NCBI GenBank assembly: GCA_964451605.1
Contig: CAYVJA010000031.1
Coordinates: 1-32,089, forward strand
Reading direction: 5' to 3'
Origin: JAQVSH01 sp964451605
GTDB lineage: Bacteria; Bacteroidota; Bacteroidia; Bacteroidales; UBA4181
DNA length: 32,089 bases
Shown here: in pieces, positions 24,801 to 32,089 of the stretch
Layout: each line of letters begins with the position of its first letter
Position numbering within the stretch: position 1 is the stretch's first letter
The notes under the pieces: generated by a model
The model's database searches: none
Seen by the model: only the letters and a program-made list of their open reading frames with translations
What the model was told of the DNA's origin: nothing
Program-made: the position numbers and the translations under genes

Positions 24801-25080
24801 TTCAGGAGCTGCCAGCGACATTGATCTCCTGATCCATTTTCGCGGAACGGAACACCAACGCGCCGATTTGTTGCTATGGCTCGAAGGGTGGAGTCTCTGT
24901 CTGAGCCGAATCAACTTTCTCCGCACCGGTTCGAAAACCGATGCCTTGCTCGATGTGCACATAGTTACCGATCAGGATATCCAAAACGGAAACTGTTATG
25001 CCGCCAAAATCGGCTCCACCTCCGATCCCGCTCTCCCACTTACTATGGCAAAAGCGACGAAACCTGGTTACTTTCCTTGA
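21886..25080 (+). CDS. GAF-like / PEP-synthase ATP-grasp / polymerase-beta nucleotidyltransferase fusion protein
   Basis: The 1064-aa product is cytoplasmic. Residues 1-40 form a coiled-coil linker of the type found before GAF domains (LSDELKERAKELSCLYEV), and about 45-150 resemble a GAF-like sensor. Residues about 335-705 match the ATP-binding PPDK_N domain of PEP synthase and pyruvate phosphate dikinase: LGGKSSGL with Lys345, IIRSSSLLEDRTATAFAGKY with Arg444, and LLQCRPQS with Arg705. The phospho-histidine swivelling domain (GGxxSHxAI) and the PEP/pyruvate TIM barrel are missing. After a middle domain with LMGPGRWGSRGDIKLGV, residues 964-1030 show an exact GSx10DxD motif (Gly966, Ser967, Asp978, Asp980, plus Asp1023) of minimal nucleotidyltransferases. 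It probably modifies or phosphorylates something in response to a signal. The adjacent dehydrogenase suggests carbon-nitrogen control. Function is unknown. Confidence 0.8.
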   Translation: MSPQRQINRLSDELKERAKELSCLYEVQERLNNSKKKTDEIFQEIVGILPHGCQYPDICKAQLVYRGNLYQTKNFKKSKWALQENITVQDEVVGTISIYYTEKRPTEFFGPFLQEEQKLIASIAGQISAFLLHQQLKSVFEENEPVIKELKAEWFTIFEMLKATNPKLLVSISRKMINFLCMSGIKEAEGLFELFSPVYYDKMGLLQEGENRPCQESKTTDMVSAGYAIFELAGKHLAEKEIVDSIHKWIKEDRSGFLVNILENSGSSLAEISSAIERFHHLSPHGLEISPSREKNVKISLIRRLLIDQPDFIEIAKKYIEVSDFHQLLKRIISPVGSYGKLGGKSSGLFLSSHILWKSTASNPFFGRVKVPKTWYITSDGILNFMKRNDLEDIMEQIYKNIDQVKKEYPYVVHVFKNSPFGPEMSKELSLALDDLGDNPLIIRSSSLLEDRTATAFAGKYKSLFIANQGTKAERLASIMDAIAEIYASVFGPDPIEYRKERGLLDYHEEMGILIQEVVGKRVGNYFLPAFAGVAFSHNDFRWSNRLKKEDGLIRMVPGLGTRAVDRLSDDYPILLAPGQPHLRVNVSIDEILRYSPKKIDVINLKKGVFETIHLQHLLREAGQEFPEIHRIVSRISEDYIQQPGKLTLNFTSHHYVVTFDGLIHDTEFPGQIQSVLQQLEQAYGCPVDIEFAHDGDDFFLLQCRPQSQGMISVPAAIPYHISEEKLIFTANRFVSNGTVSNISHVVYVDPLKYGELKSYDQLKTIGSIISSLNKLLPRRQFVLMGPGRWGSRGDIKLGVNVVYSDINNTAMLIEIARKHKNYVPELSLGTHFFQDLVESNIHYLPLYPDEAGIFFNEGFFHHLPNALSRLLPDYASFSEVVKVIDVPACSKGDVLHVLMNANEEKAFGVLSEPLQSQDFNIFRTTQFPCCDSPDFHWRWRMSYAEHVASKLDPDRFGVAGLYVIGSVNNATSGAASDIDLLIHFRGTEHQRADLLLWLEGWSLCLSRINFLRTGSKTDALLDVHIVTDQDIQNGNCYAAKIGSTSDPALPLTMAKATKPGYFP

Positions 25081-27367
25081 TACACTGCAAGGTGAAACGG
25101 GCTTCGGTTCGTCCGGCCTTCTGCTTCTTATTTTGCATTGTAACCGTTAGAATTTCACCGTTTTGCGTGGCCTGACACGTGGCTTCTTTGCAGCTGATTT
25201 TTGCATAACGGTAGGGCGGGGGTATCCTGAATCGGAGGGTGAGGCTAAACTGTCCGATGAGTTCGAGGGTTCCGGTTGTTTCAGACTTTTCTGCATCCCA
25301 TGCCATTTCTAGAATCTCCGGACCATGCTGTGCGATATGCCGATCGCTGCTGAGCCATTGGGGAATGGTCTGCACCGGATGGAGAGCCACCAACCGGACG
25401 GCGTGGGGCGGAACGCTCATCGAGAGGTTTGGATCGGTGGCGCCGAAATTGACCGGATGTTGCTCCCAGAACTCAAATCCGGTGTAATCAATCCTCGAAA
25501 TCCCCAGCTCCTCGGGGGTTACCGAAAGGGTTTGCTCCTGATCGTCCCAGTTGAAAAAGGCCACTACGTTGTAAGGGCCAATCCATCGGTTGCGTACCCG
25601 GAGGTTCCATACCGGTACCATCGAGAAAATGGGGTAGAGGTTTCCGGGCAAAACCTCTGCCACAGGAAGGGTCTGTTGCAGGATTTTCATTCGCAAAGGG
25701 TCTAACCCTGTCAGTTTATCGCCAAAGAAGGTGAGTTGTCCCGGCAGGGCAACAAGGGTTGCCGAGGTTCGGGCCTCTTCTAAGGGCAGATCGCGCACGA
25801 GCAGGGTGTCGGGGTCGGCAATCATCACGATGTTGTGGGTGAAGAGTTGGTTGGCCAGACAGCCGGCCTGGTTCATTACGCCACTCCATCGAACCGGTTG
25901 GTTGGGTTGTACAATGTCGGCTCCGATGCGTGAGGCGTCGGCGTAGAGCGCCTCGGGGCCCGAGGTGTGTCCCTGGCAGGCCAGAAATACCCTGTCGTCG
26001 CCAATCCCTTCGCGGAATGCCTTCACGCAAAGATCAAACGGGTTCGGGCAGGCAGGATCGCTAAAACAGGCTCTGATTTCAGGCCGTTCGTAAAGGTGGG
26101 CACAGTAACCGGAGTTTCGGCCCGACATACCATCAATTTTGAAATACTCGAATCCCCATTCGCGCGAAGCTATCCGGTGAATCTCTTTGAGGTGCTCTCT
26201 TGCCTCTGTAACGGTGGGATCGAGGGTGTATTTGCCATTCCACGAGCTTACGGGTTTTCCCTCTTTGTCGTGGAGAAACCAGTTGCGGTGTGCCTGATAG
26301 AACACTTCGTTTCCCGTTCCAAAGGGCGCTGTCCAGAGTCCCGGCCTGAAACCCAGTTTTCGGATCTCGTCGGCCAACGCCTTCATCCCTTTGGGAAACT
26401 GCTTCTCGTTCACCTCCAGGTTCATGTTATAGAAGCCGCTTACGGGCAGTTGATCGGAATTGCCCTGCCACGACTCGATAGACCAAAACTCACAACCAAA
26501 GGGCTGCAGGTACTCTTTCCCAATCCGGGCTTCGGCCAGGTTATCTTCGGCAGTGGCTTTGTCGAAATAGGTGTTCCACGACATCCATCCGGTGGGTGCC
26601 ACCGGACACCGTTTCCGGTTGAGGGGCGCATAATAGGGTACATACCGTTTCCGAAAATAGCCCTCTTCGAGCCGCACAATCATGCGCGATTCGGAAGCCT
26701 CCTCAATCCTGCCGCTCATCCGCAGAGCAAAGGAGCCGTTTCGAAGGGTCTCAATCGCACATTGTGCGGCATCTACCTGAAGTAGAAGGTCGTTTTCGGG
26801 CGAGAAGAGCGAATCGTTTTGGAGCGAATCGGCCGGGCCGCAACGCATATGCAGCACCCGCTCTCCGGCATTGGGCCGGGTTCGGCAGGCAAAGCCATCT
26901 TCTGCAAAGGTGAGGGTTCCCTCAAACGAGATTCTGCCCGCAAAGCGTTGGGCGGTTCGGTGATAGAAAAGCAGCTCGAGCCGTGTGCCATCGCAATTGG
27001 CTATCCAATAGCCTTGTACATCGCCACGAGGATCTACCAGGGTATTCCGATGAGGCACTCCGTCGCGCGAACTGCCGACTTTCCATTCGGTTCCCTCCGA
27101 TGTAAAGCGGAGTACACCTTGTAGTTTTATGGCTCCGTTCTGCAGAGTAAGTTCTCCCTTTTCGTCCGAAAAAATGAGGCTCCAGGCATCGGGCTGCGCA
27201 CCGTTTCGAAGGGTTTCCCGGCTAGATGTCAGGATCTTATGTGCTGGTTCTGACACTTTTGATTCTGATGCGATGGCTCCGGCATGCAAATCGGATACGT
27301 TGTGAAGGGGCGAGAGCACCGCCGCTCCCAGGGCCATCTTTCGTATAAAATCTCTTCGTTGGGTCAT
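25043..27367 (-). CDS. Secreted GH36/GH27-clan alpha-galactosidase-like glycoside hydrolase
   Basis: The 774-aa product begins MTQRRDFIRKMALGAAVLSP, a twin-arginine leader. An N-terminal beta domain (about 50-260) precedes a (beta/alpha)8 barrel (about 265-600). TGWMSWNTYFD and FRPGLWTAPFG are clan D landmarks. The probable nucleophile is Asp412 in YFKIDG and the probable acid/base is Asp484 in RIGADIV. A C-terminal beta domain follows (NVVAFFNWDDQ). It would release terminal alpha-linked galactose or a related sugar in the periplasm. The exact specificity (alpha-galactoside, N-acetylgalactosamine or other) is not decidable from sequence. The 3' end overlaps the convergent PPDK_N gene by 38 bp, and its start is 139 bp from the divergent beta-helix gene. 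Confidence 0.83.
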   Translation of the reverse strand: MTQRRDFIRKMALGAAVLSPLHNVSDLHAGAIASESKVSEPAHKILTSSRETLRNGAQPDAWSLIFSDEKGELTLQNGAIKLQGVLRFTSEGTEWKVGSSRDGVPHRNTLVDPRGDVQGYWIANCDGTRLELLFYHRTAQRFAGRISFEGTLTFAEDGFACRTRPNAGERVLHMRCGPADSLQNDSLFSPENDLLLQVDAAQCAIETLRNGSFALRMSGRIEEASESRMIVRLEEGYFRKRYVPYYAPLNRKRCPVAPTGWMSWNTYFDKATAEDNLAEARIGKEYLQPFGCEFWSIESWQGNSDQLPVSGFYNMNLEVNEKQFPKGMKALADEIRKLGFRPGLWTAPFGTGNEVFYQAHRNWFLHDKEGKPVSSWNGKYTLDPTVTEAREHLKEIHRIASREWGFEYFKIDGMSGRNSGYCAHLYERPEIRACFSDPACPNPFDLCVKAFREGIGDDRVFLACQGHTSGPEALYADASRIGADIVQPNQPVRWSGVMNQAGCLANQLFTHNIVMIADPDTLLVRDLPLEEARTSATLVALPGQLTFFGDKLTGLDPLRMKILQQTLPVAEVLPGNLYPIFSMVPVWNLRVRNRWIGPYNVVAFFNWDDQEQTLSVTPEELGISRIDYTGFEFWEQHPVNFGATDPNLSMSVPPHAVRLVALHPVQTIPQWLSSDRHIAQHGPEILEMAWDAEKSETTGTLELIGQFSLTLRFRIPPPYRYAKISCKEATCQATQNGEILTVTMQNKKQKAGRTEARFTLQCIKESNQVSSLLP

Positions 27368-27506
27368 GGGTTCGTAATTGAATGATAAAGGTAACCAATC
27401 AAAAATCTCTTTTCAGAGCTCCCGGATAGGAAATAATAGTGTAATTTGGCTTTGTCGGCGGAGGTTCGCTTTGCAAACAGATAATCACAGGCTAATAATT
27501 GGTAAT

Positions 27507-29069
27507 ATGATGAGGTATTCGCTCTTTTTTGCCCTTTTGTGGGCTTTTGTAATGGCAACGCCCGGGCAGGCCAAAGGTGCGCCCGAAAAAGATTTGAGCA
27601 AGGCGCGGCAGGTTCGCTACAGCGATTTTGGTGCCAAGGGCGACGGGACGACCGACGATATGGAGGCGATTGCCGCAACCCATGCTTTTGCGAATGCGCA
27701 CGGCATAAAAGTACAAGCCGACGAGGGAGCTACCTACTATATAGGTGGCAAGAATCGTACGGCGGTCATCCAGACCGATACCGACTTTGGTTCGGCTGCA
27801 TTTATCATCGACGATACAAATGTGGAGAATCGGAATGCTGCGGTTTTTTTGGTTAGTTCCACGCTTACCCCCTTTACGCCCGAGGGTATTGTCTCGCTGA
27901 AGAAGAACCAGGAAAAGCTCAATCTCACACTGCCCGCAACCTGTCTGATTACTGTCACCAATTCGAACGTTAAACGGTATATCCGGTTTGGACCCAACCA
28001 AAATAGCGGTTCTTCGCAAACCGATATCTTTGTGGCAGACAAGAAGGGTAACATCGACAAGGATGCGCCTATTATCTGGGATTTCGACCAAATCACCGCC
28101 ATCACTGCGCTGCCCATCGACAGCAAGCCCCTGCGCATTACCGGAGGCCGCTTTACCACGATTGCCAATGCCGAGGAGTCGAAGTACAACTATTACAGCC
28201 GCAATATTTCGATTAAGCGCTCACGGGTGGTTGTCGACGGCCTGGAGCACTATATTACCGGCGAGGGCGAGCAGGGGGCTCCCTACGGCGGTTTCCTCAA
28301 TATCTCCGAGTGTGCCTATGTAACGGTGCAGAACTGCATCCTTACCGGCCACAAAACCTATCGCACCATCGGGTCGGCCGGCGAAGCGGTCTCTATGGGT
28401 TCGTACGATATTTCGCTGGGCAGGGCTCTGAATGTGTCGTTTGTAAACTGTAGCCAGAGCAACGACATCAACAACGCAACCTATTGGGGCATTATGGGCT
28501 CCAACTACTGTAAGAATCTGCTGCTCGAGGGTTGTACTTTTTCGCGTTTCGACGCCCACATGGGGGTTGCCAATGCCACTATTCGCCGTTCTACTTTGGG
28601 GCATATGGGAATCAACGCCATTGGCTGCGGCACCTTCACGGTAGAGAATAGCACCATTTACGGCCGGAACCTGATTAACCTCCGTTCCGACTACGGCAGT
28701 ACCTGGCAGGGAGAGTTTCTGATCCGCAACTGCACCTTTGTGCCCGCCAACGGCCGTCCGGTGAGTGCTGCCCTGTTTGGCGGCTCCAATTCGGGTCAAC
28801 ACGATTTTGGCTACACCTGTTACATGCCCGAGCGGATCACCCTGAAAAAGCTCCGCATCGACGACTCGAAACATCCCGATTCCTATCAGGGAGCCGCCAT
28901 CTTTGGCAACTTCAACCCCCAAATGACCAGCGACGCCTACACCGAGAGGTACCCCTACGTAAAAACCCGCCAGGTGATTCTGCGCGGCGTAACCACCGCC
29001 AGCGGCAAGCCCCTTCGCCTCAGTGACAACGCCTATATGTTTAACGGGGTAGAGGTGATTTCCGACTGA
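27507..29069 (+). CDS. Secreted right-handed beta-helix (pectate-lyase-fold) protein
   Basis: The start MMRYSLFFALLWAFVMATPGQAKG (27507; Met2 at 27510 equally possible) gives a signal peptide. A longer frame to 27378 lacks a signal and is rejected. The mature 495 or so residues open with VRYSDFGAKGDGTTDDMEAI, the hallmark of pectate_lyase_3 and GH28-like beta-helix enzymes. About ten helix coils with N/C/T ladder residues follow (VVVDGLEHYITG, VTVQNCILTGH, LLLEGCTFSRF, FTVENSTIYGRN, FLIRNCTFVPAN). Likely roles are polysaccharide lyase, hydrolase or glycan binding. I cannot point to catalytic residues. It is divergently arranged with the GH36-like gene, so the two probably act on one glycan. 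Confidence 0.8.
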   Translation: MMRYSLFFALLWAFVMATPGQAKGAPEKDLSKARQVRYSDFGAKGDGTTDDMEAIAATHAFANAHGIKVQADEGATYYIGGKNRTAVIQTDTDFGSAAFIIDDTNVENRNAAVFLVSSTLTPFTPEGIVSLKKNQEKLNLTLPATCLITVTNSNVKRYIRFGPNQNSGSSQTDIFVADKKGNIDKDAPIIWDFDQITAITALPIDSKPLRITGGRFTTIANAEESKYNYYSRNISIKRSRVVVDGLEHYITGEGEQGAPYGGFLNISECAYVTVQNCILTGHKTYRTIGSAGEAVSMGSYDISLGRALNVSFVNCSQSNDINNATYWGIMGSNYCKNLLLEGCTFSRFDAHMGVANATIRRSTLGHMGINAIGCGTFTVENSTIYGRNLINLRSDYGSTWQGEFLIRNCTFVPANGRPVSAALFGGSNSGQHDFGYTCYMPERITLKKLRIDDSKHPDSYQGAAIFGNFNPQMTSDAYTERYPYVKTRQVILRGVTTASGKPLRLSDNAYMFNGVEVISD

Positions 29070-29079
29070 TGTATATGCA

Positions 29080-32000
29080 ATGATGATCATGAATAAACAA
29101 CAATTAGACTTTTATAACGGATTACACGAAAACGATCGGTATGTGCTGGATATGGCCTTGCTAAAGGCTGAACGAATTGATGATTTTGATTTTCAGAGTC
29201 TTGCTTTTCGAAATGAGATAACCGTCAAGCAGGTTAAGAAGGTATTAAGCGGGGCAGTCAAGTTCAATCTGCTTCATCGGTCGTCCGACTCGTACGTAGG
29301 AGGGAAACTCGAGGCCGATCCGGATATCATGATGGAAATCTATCCCCGTTTTGGTGGGTATGCCGCCGAATTCCGAGCCATTAGGAAACAACGCTTTTAC
29401 ATCCGGGAGGGCCAATTAGAACAGATAGCCGACTTTCTGTTCGGGTTGTGGTTTGATAATGCGTTGTTACAGCTTACGGAGAAAAAATGGCTGGAGCGTG
29501 TGGGAACAGAGTCATTGCCCGATGTGAGCGGCCTGTTCTGGCTTGAAGCATACGAAAAGTTATGGCAGCGTATAAATCCCAGTCTGTTATTTATCCAACT
29601 CAGAACGATGCTCAATCGTACCGTGATGGAACTGGGCTCTTTAGACCAGTTGTCTGTTAGGATGGATCGGGTGTTGAGCTGCGCGGCACTTAACGAAACC
29701 TATTCGGCCATGAAGAGCCATATCCTTGGTCTTCTGGCTTTTCAGAAGGGCGATTTGCATAAGGCTCCTCAGCTCCTTGAAGGGGCAGGCTATCACGAGG
29801 CGCTGTTTGTTCGGGCCATCGAAAGCCTTTCGCGGGGAGAGATCGAAGAGGCATACCTCCTGTTTGGTAAGGGTATAAAGGTGCAAAAACAGCTGTTGCG
29901 CGGTGTGTCGGTGCCCTTTACCTGTCGGCCGGCATGTTTTTATCCCTTTTCCCTGGCCTGTTTGCCGCCGGATTCTTCTGCCCCTGTATTCCATAAGTAC
30001 CTGAAAGAGTTAGGTAAGCTGAAGCGAGTCTACTTCTCTGATACCATTCTGTCGCTCATTGCGCTCCATGCTTTAGACGAGAAGTCGCGTTTTGCCAATG
30101 GTCTCAGTCGGCTTGAGGAGGTGTTAGAGTGGGATCAACCCGATTGCCTGATGCTGTACGGATTGCTTGTAATGCATATGGTTGGGAAGAAAGCCAATAA
30201 GAAGCTCTGGCCCGCTTTGGTGAAACTGGTTGTACGGGCTTATGCCGGCGGTTTTGCTTTGCTGGCTTATGAGGCTGCTTATGTGGTTAATCGGTGGTTC
30301 GACAATGCAGAGGTGCAGGCTGTACTGCAGGCTTTGTCGGGTGAGAGAGGGTATGAGCCGATTCTGTCGCATTTTCATGTCGCGGAGGAGTGGGAGACCT
30401 CGCTTAATGCTTTTCTGGCCTTGGGAGTGGGAAAGGGAAGTGCCAGGGCAACGGTGCCGGGCGAGGATAAGAACCGGATAGTATACTGGTTTAATCCCTC
30501 TTGCAAGGGGATAAGGCCCGTTCTCTTATCCCGCACCGCCAGGGGAAACTGGACGAAAGGGCGAAATATTGCATTAAAAACCTTTCAGGAGGGTCAGGTT
30601 GAGGGCATGACCGATCAGGATCGCAAGATTGCTACGCATGTGAAGCGTCGAGAAGGAGGATGGGGATACACAGTAACCTACGATTTTTCCGATTCGGTGT
30701 TCAAGGATATGGCCGGCCATCCATTCATCTATCTGGAAGATTCGGATTTTATTCCTATAGAGTTGGTGGCTTCGCAACCGGCCATTGAGGTAAAAAAATG
30801 TGCCGGAGGCTATACATTATCCACATCGATTCAGGAACCGGATCGGGTTCAGCTTGTTAAAGAGACCAATACCCGTTTTTTGGTCTATGATTTAACCCTT
30901 GAGCAACGGGCCTTAATTGCGCGGGTGAATGAACAGAATGTGGTTGTTCCCGAAAGGGGTAAGGAGAAGTTATTGCAGGTGCTGAATGTCTTTAGTTCGC
31001 GGATGACTGTCCATTCCGATGCACTGTCGGTTGACGGGAAGCAGAGTAACATCCGGACGGTGACTGCCGATTCGCGTTTGCGGGTACAATTGTTGCCGTT
31101 GGGCGATGGCCTGAAGGTTGAGCTTTTTGCTAAACCTTTTGGGTCGATGCCGCCCTATTGTAAACCGGGAAAGGGGGGGAAGACCCTCTTTACCTCCGAC
31201 AAAGAGGGGCAGCTTCAGGTAGTACGCAATTTGACATTGGAATCCGAACGGGAGTCGGCATTGTTGAGTGAAATGCAGTTGTTGGAAGACCTCGAAATGG
31301 GAGCCGATTTAATGGTGCTGGAACAGCCGGAAGCGTGTTTATCGTTGCTCGAGTTGTTGCAGCTGCATATCGATGAGTACGTGGTTGAGTGGCCGGAGGG
31401 GGTTAGATATTCGTTAAAGGGCTCTCTCGGGTTCGAAAATCTAAAGTTGCGGATTAGGTCGAAAACAAATTGGTTTGCGCTCGAAGGGGAGGTGAGTGTC
31501 GATGAGGATACGGTGGTGAGGTTGGTTGAGTTGTTGGCGATGAGTCAAAAAGGTCATGGACGCTTTGTCGAACTCAGGAAGGGCGAATTTTTTGCGCTGA
31601 GCGAACAACTGCGAAAACGGCTGGAAGAGGTAAGGGGCATTGGCACTATGCACAATGATCAGGTACAGATTCACAAGTTGGCCTCTGTTGCATTTGGCGA
31701 TACGCTGGATGAGTGGGAGGATGTAACCGTAGATAAGGGCTGGAAAGAGTTCCGGAAACGGGTGAACCAAAGCGCATCCATGCCGGTGAGTCTGCCCGCC
31801 GGATTGCAGGCCGAATTGCGACCCTATCAGGAGGAGGGCTTTGTCTGGTTGGCGCGCCTGGCATCGTGGGAGGCCGGGGCATGCCTGGCCGACGACATGG
31901 GGTTGGGTAAGACGCTTCAGTCGTTGGCACTTTTGTTACACAGGGCTTCGGAGGGGCCTGCATTGGTGGTGTGTCCGGTCTCGGTTGTTCCTAACTGGAT

Positions 32001-32089
32001 GGCCGAGGCAGAGCGTTTTGCGCCTTCGCTTACCCTGAAGCGAATGGAAAACGGGGGGCGTGAGCAGCTCTTAGCGGGTTTGGTTCCCT
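29080..32089 (+). CDS. SNF2-family helicase, N-terminal part (3' end outside window)
   Basis: The frame is open from ATG codons at 29080, 29083 and 29089 to the right edge, about 1000 residues. It starts 10 nt after the beta-helix stop. The first 880 or so residues are a long N-terminal region with helical repeat-like parts (LNETYSAMKSHILGLLAF, EIEEAYLLFGKGI) and beta-rich parts, typical of the large Bacteroidota SNF2 proteins. The ATPase begins near the edge: LRPYQEEGFVWLARL (motif Q-like), Walker A DDMGLGKT at about residues 934-941, and ALVVCPVSVVPNW (motif Ia). Motifs II-VI lie outside the window. Such proteins remodel or translocate along DNA or RNA-polymerase complexes (HepA/RapA-like). 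The specific role of this one is unknown. Confidence 0.88.
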   Translation, partial: MMIMNKQQLDFYNGLHENDRYVLDMALLKAERIDDFDFQSLAFRNEITVKQVKKVLSGAVKFNLLHRSSDSYVGGKLEADPDIMMEIYPRFGGYAAEFRAIRKQRFYIREGQLEQIADFLFGLWFDNALLQLTEKKWLERVGTESLPDVSGLFWLEAYEKLWQRINPSLLFIQLRTMLNRTVMELGSLDQLSVRMDRVLSCAALNETYSAMKSHILGLLAFQKGDLHKAPQLLEGAGYHEALFVRAIESLSRGEIEEAYLLFGKGIKVQKQLLRGVSVPFTCRPACFYPFSLACLPPDSSAPVFHKYLKELGKLKRVYFSDTILSLIALHALDEKSRFANGLSRLEEVLEWDQPDCLMLYGLLVMHMVGKKANKKLWPALVKLVVRAYAGGFALLAYEAAYVVNRWFDNAEVQAVLQALSGERGYEPILSHFHVAEEWETSLNAFLALGVGKGSARATVPGEDKNRIVYWFNPSCKGIRPVLLSRTARGNWTKGRNIALKTFQEGQVEGMTDQDRKIATHVKRREGGWGYTVTYDFSDSVFKDMAGHPFIYLEDSDFIPIELVASQPAIEVKKCAGGYTLSTSIQEPDRVQLVKETNTRFLVYDLTLEQRALIARVNEQNVVVPERGKEKLLQVLNVFSSRMTVHSDALSVDGKQSNIRTVTADSRLRVQLLPLGDGLKVELFAKPFGSMPPYCKPGKGGKTLFTSDKEGQLQVVRNLTLESERESALLSEMQLLEDLEMGADLMVLEQPEACLSLLELLQLHIDEYVVEWPEGVRYSLKGSLGFENLKLRIRSKTNWFALEGEVSVDEDTVVRLVELLAMSQKGHGRFVELRKGEFFALSEQLRKRLEEVRGIGTMHNDQVQIHKLASVAFGDTLDEWEDVTVDKGWKEFRKRVNQSASMPVSLPAGLQAELRPYQEEGFVWLARLASWEAGACLADDMGLGKTLQSLALLLHRASEGPALVVCPVSVVPNWMAEAERFAPSLTLKRMENGGREQLLAGLVP

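Noticed and set aside
28221..29090. 289-aa minus-strand frame opposite the beta-helix gene
   Set aside because: It is a shadow of a repetitive beta-helix coding sequence. There is no ribosome-binding site, no family resemblance, and the plus-strand gene is clear.

Overview
The window looks like a contig from a Bacteroidota chromosome, most likely order Bacteroidales. The reasons are promoters of the TTTG-N19-TAnnTTTG type, a lipoprotein with an acidic stretch right after its lipidated cysteine, polysaccharide-degrading enzymes carrying twin-arginine-like leaders, LytS/LytTR and multi-PAS signalling, and a hexameric glutamate dehydrogenase. Base composition is moderate. Genus cannot be assigned from this sequence alone. 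There is one assembly gap (30 N, 7573-7602). No rRNA, tRNA or CRISPR array was recognised.

Layout. (1) 1-7057 is a defence and accessory island. It holds the 3' end of a type I restriction hsdR gene, a RhuM-family gene with a small hypothetical gene, a truncated DUF5655-like gene, and then a minus-strand cassette of a DUF4143 AAA+ ATPase followed by an AbiEi-type antitoxin and an AbiEii-type toxin that has lost its catalytic core. The cassette lies between two 64-bp direct repeats (2573-2636 and 5338-5401, 58/64 identical). Each repeat carries an array of half-sites, and in the right copy this array overlaps the ATPase promoter. The AbiE promoter carries its own large inverted repeat. Downstream are an unusual perfect palindrome and a two-gene unit of unknown function (coiled-coil protein plus 151-aa protein). 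(2) 7131-11952 is a carbohydrate region: a Tat-exported Gfo/Idh/MocA-like oxidoreductase interrupted by the gap, a surface lipoprotein, and a two-domain SGNH esterase/GH29 fucosidase. (3) 11960-14280 holds small genes (unknown protein, GNAT acetyltransferase, small helical protein) separated by four copies of a mosaic intergenic repeat. The repeat sequence supplies the stop codons of two of these genes. (4) 14341-20406 is signalling: a five-PAS histidine kinase, a LytS-type kinase with its LytTR regulator, and a YbdG-like mechanosensitive channel. (5) 20566-25080 pairs glutamate dehydrogenase with a large protein that fuses a GAF-like region, a PEP-synthase-type ATP-grasp domain and a C-terminal polymerase-beta nucleotidyltransferase with an exact GSx10DxD signature. 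(6) 25043-29069 is a divergent pair for glycan breakdown: a GH36/GH27-clan alpha-galactosidase-like enzyme and a secreted right-handed beta-helix protein. (7) From 29080 to the right edge is the N-terminal two thirds or so of an SNF2-family helicase.

The strongest candidates for something not well described are the repeat-flanked ATPase/AbiE cassette with its operator arrays and disabled toxin, and the PPDK_N-nucleotidyltransferase fusion coupled to glutamate dehydrogenase. The two-gene unit at 5744-7057 beside the defence island is a weaker candidate.
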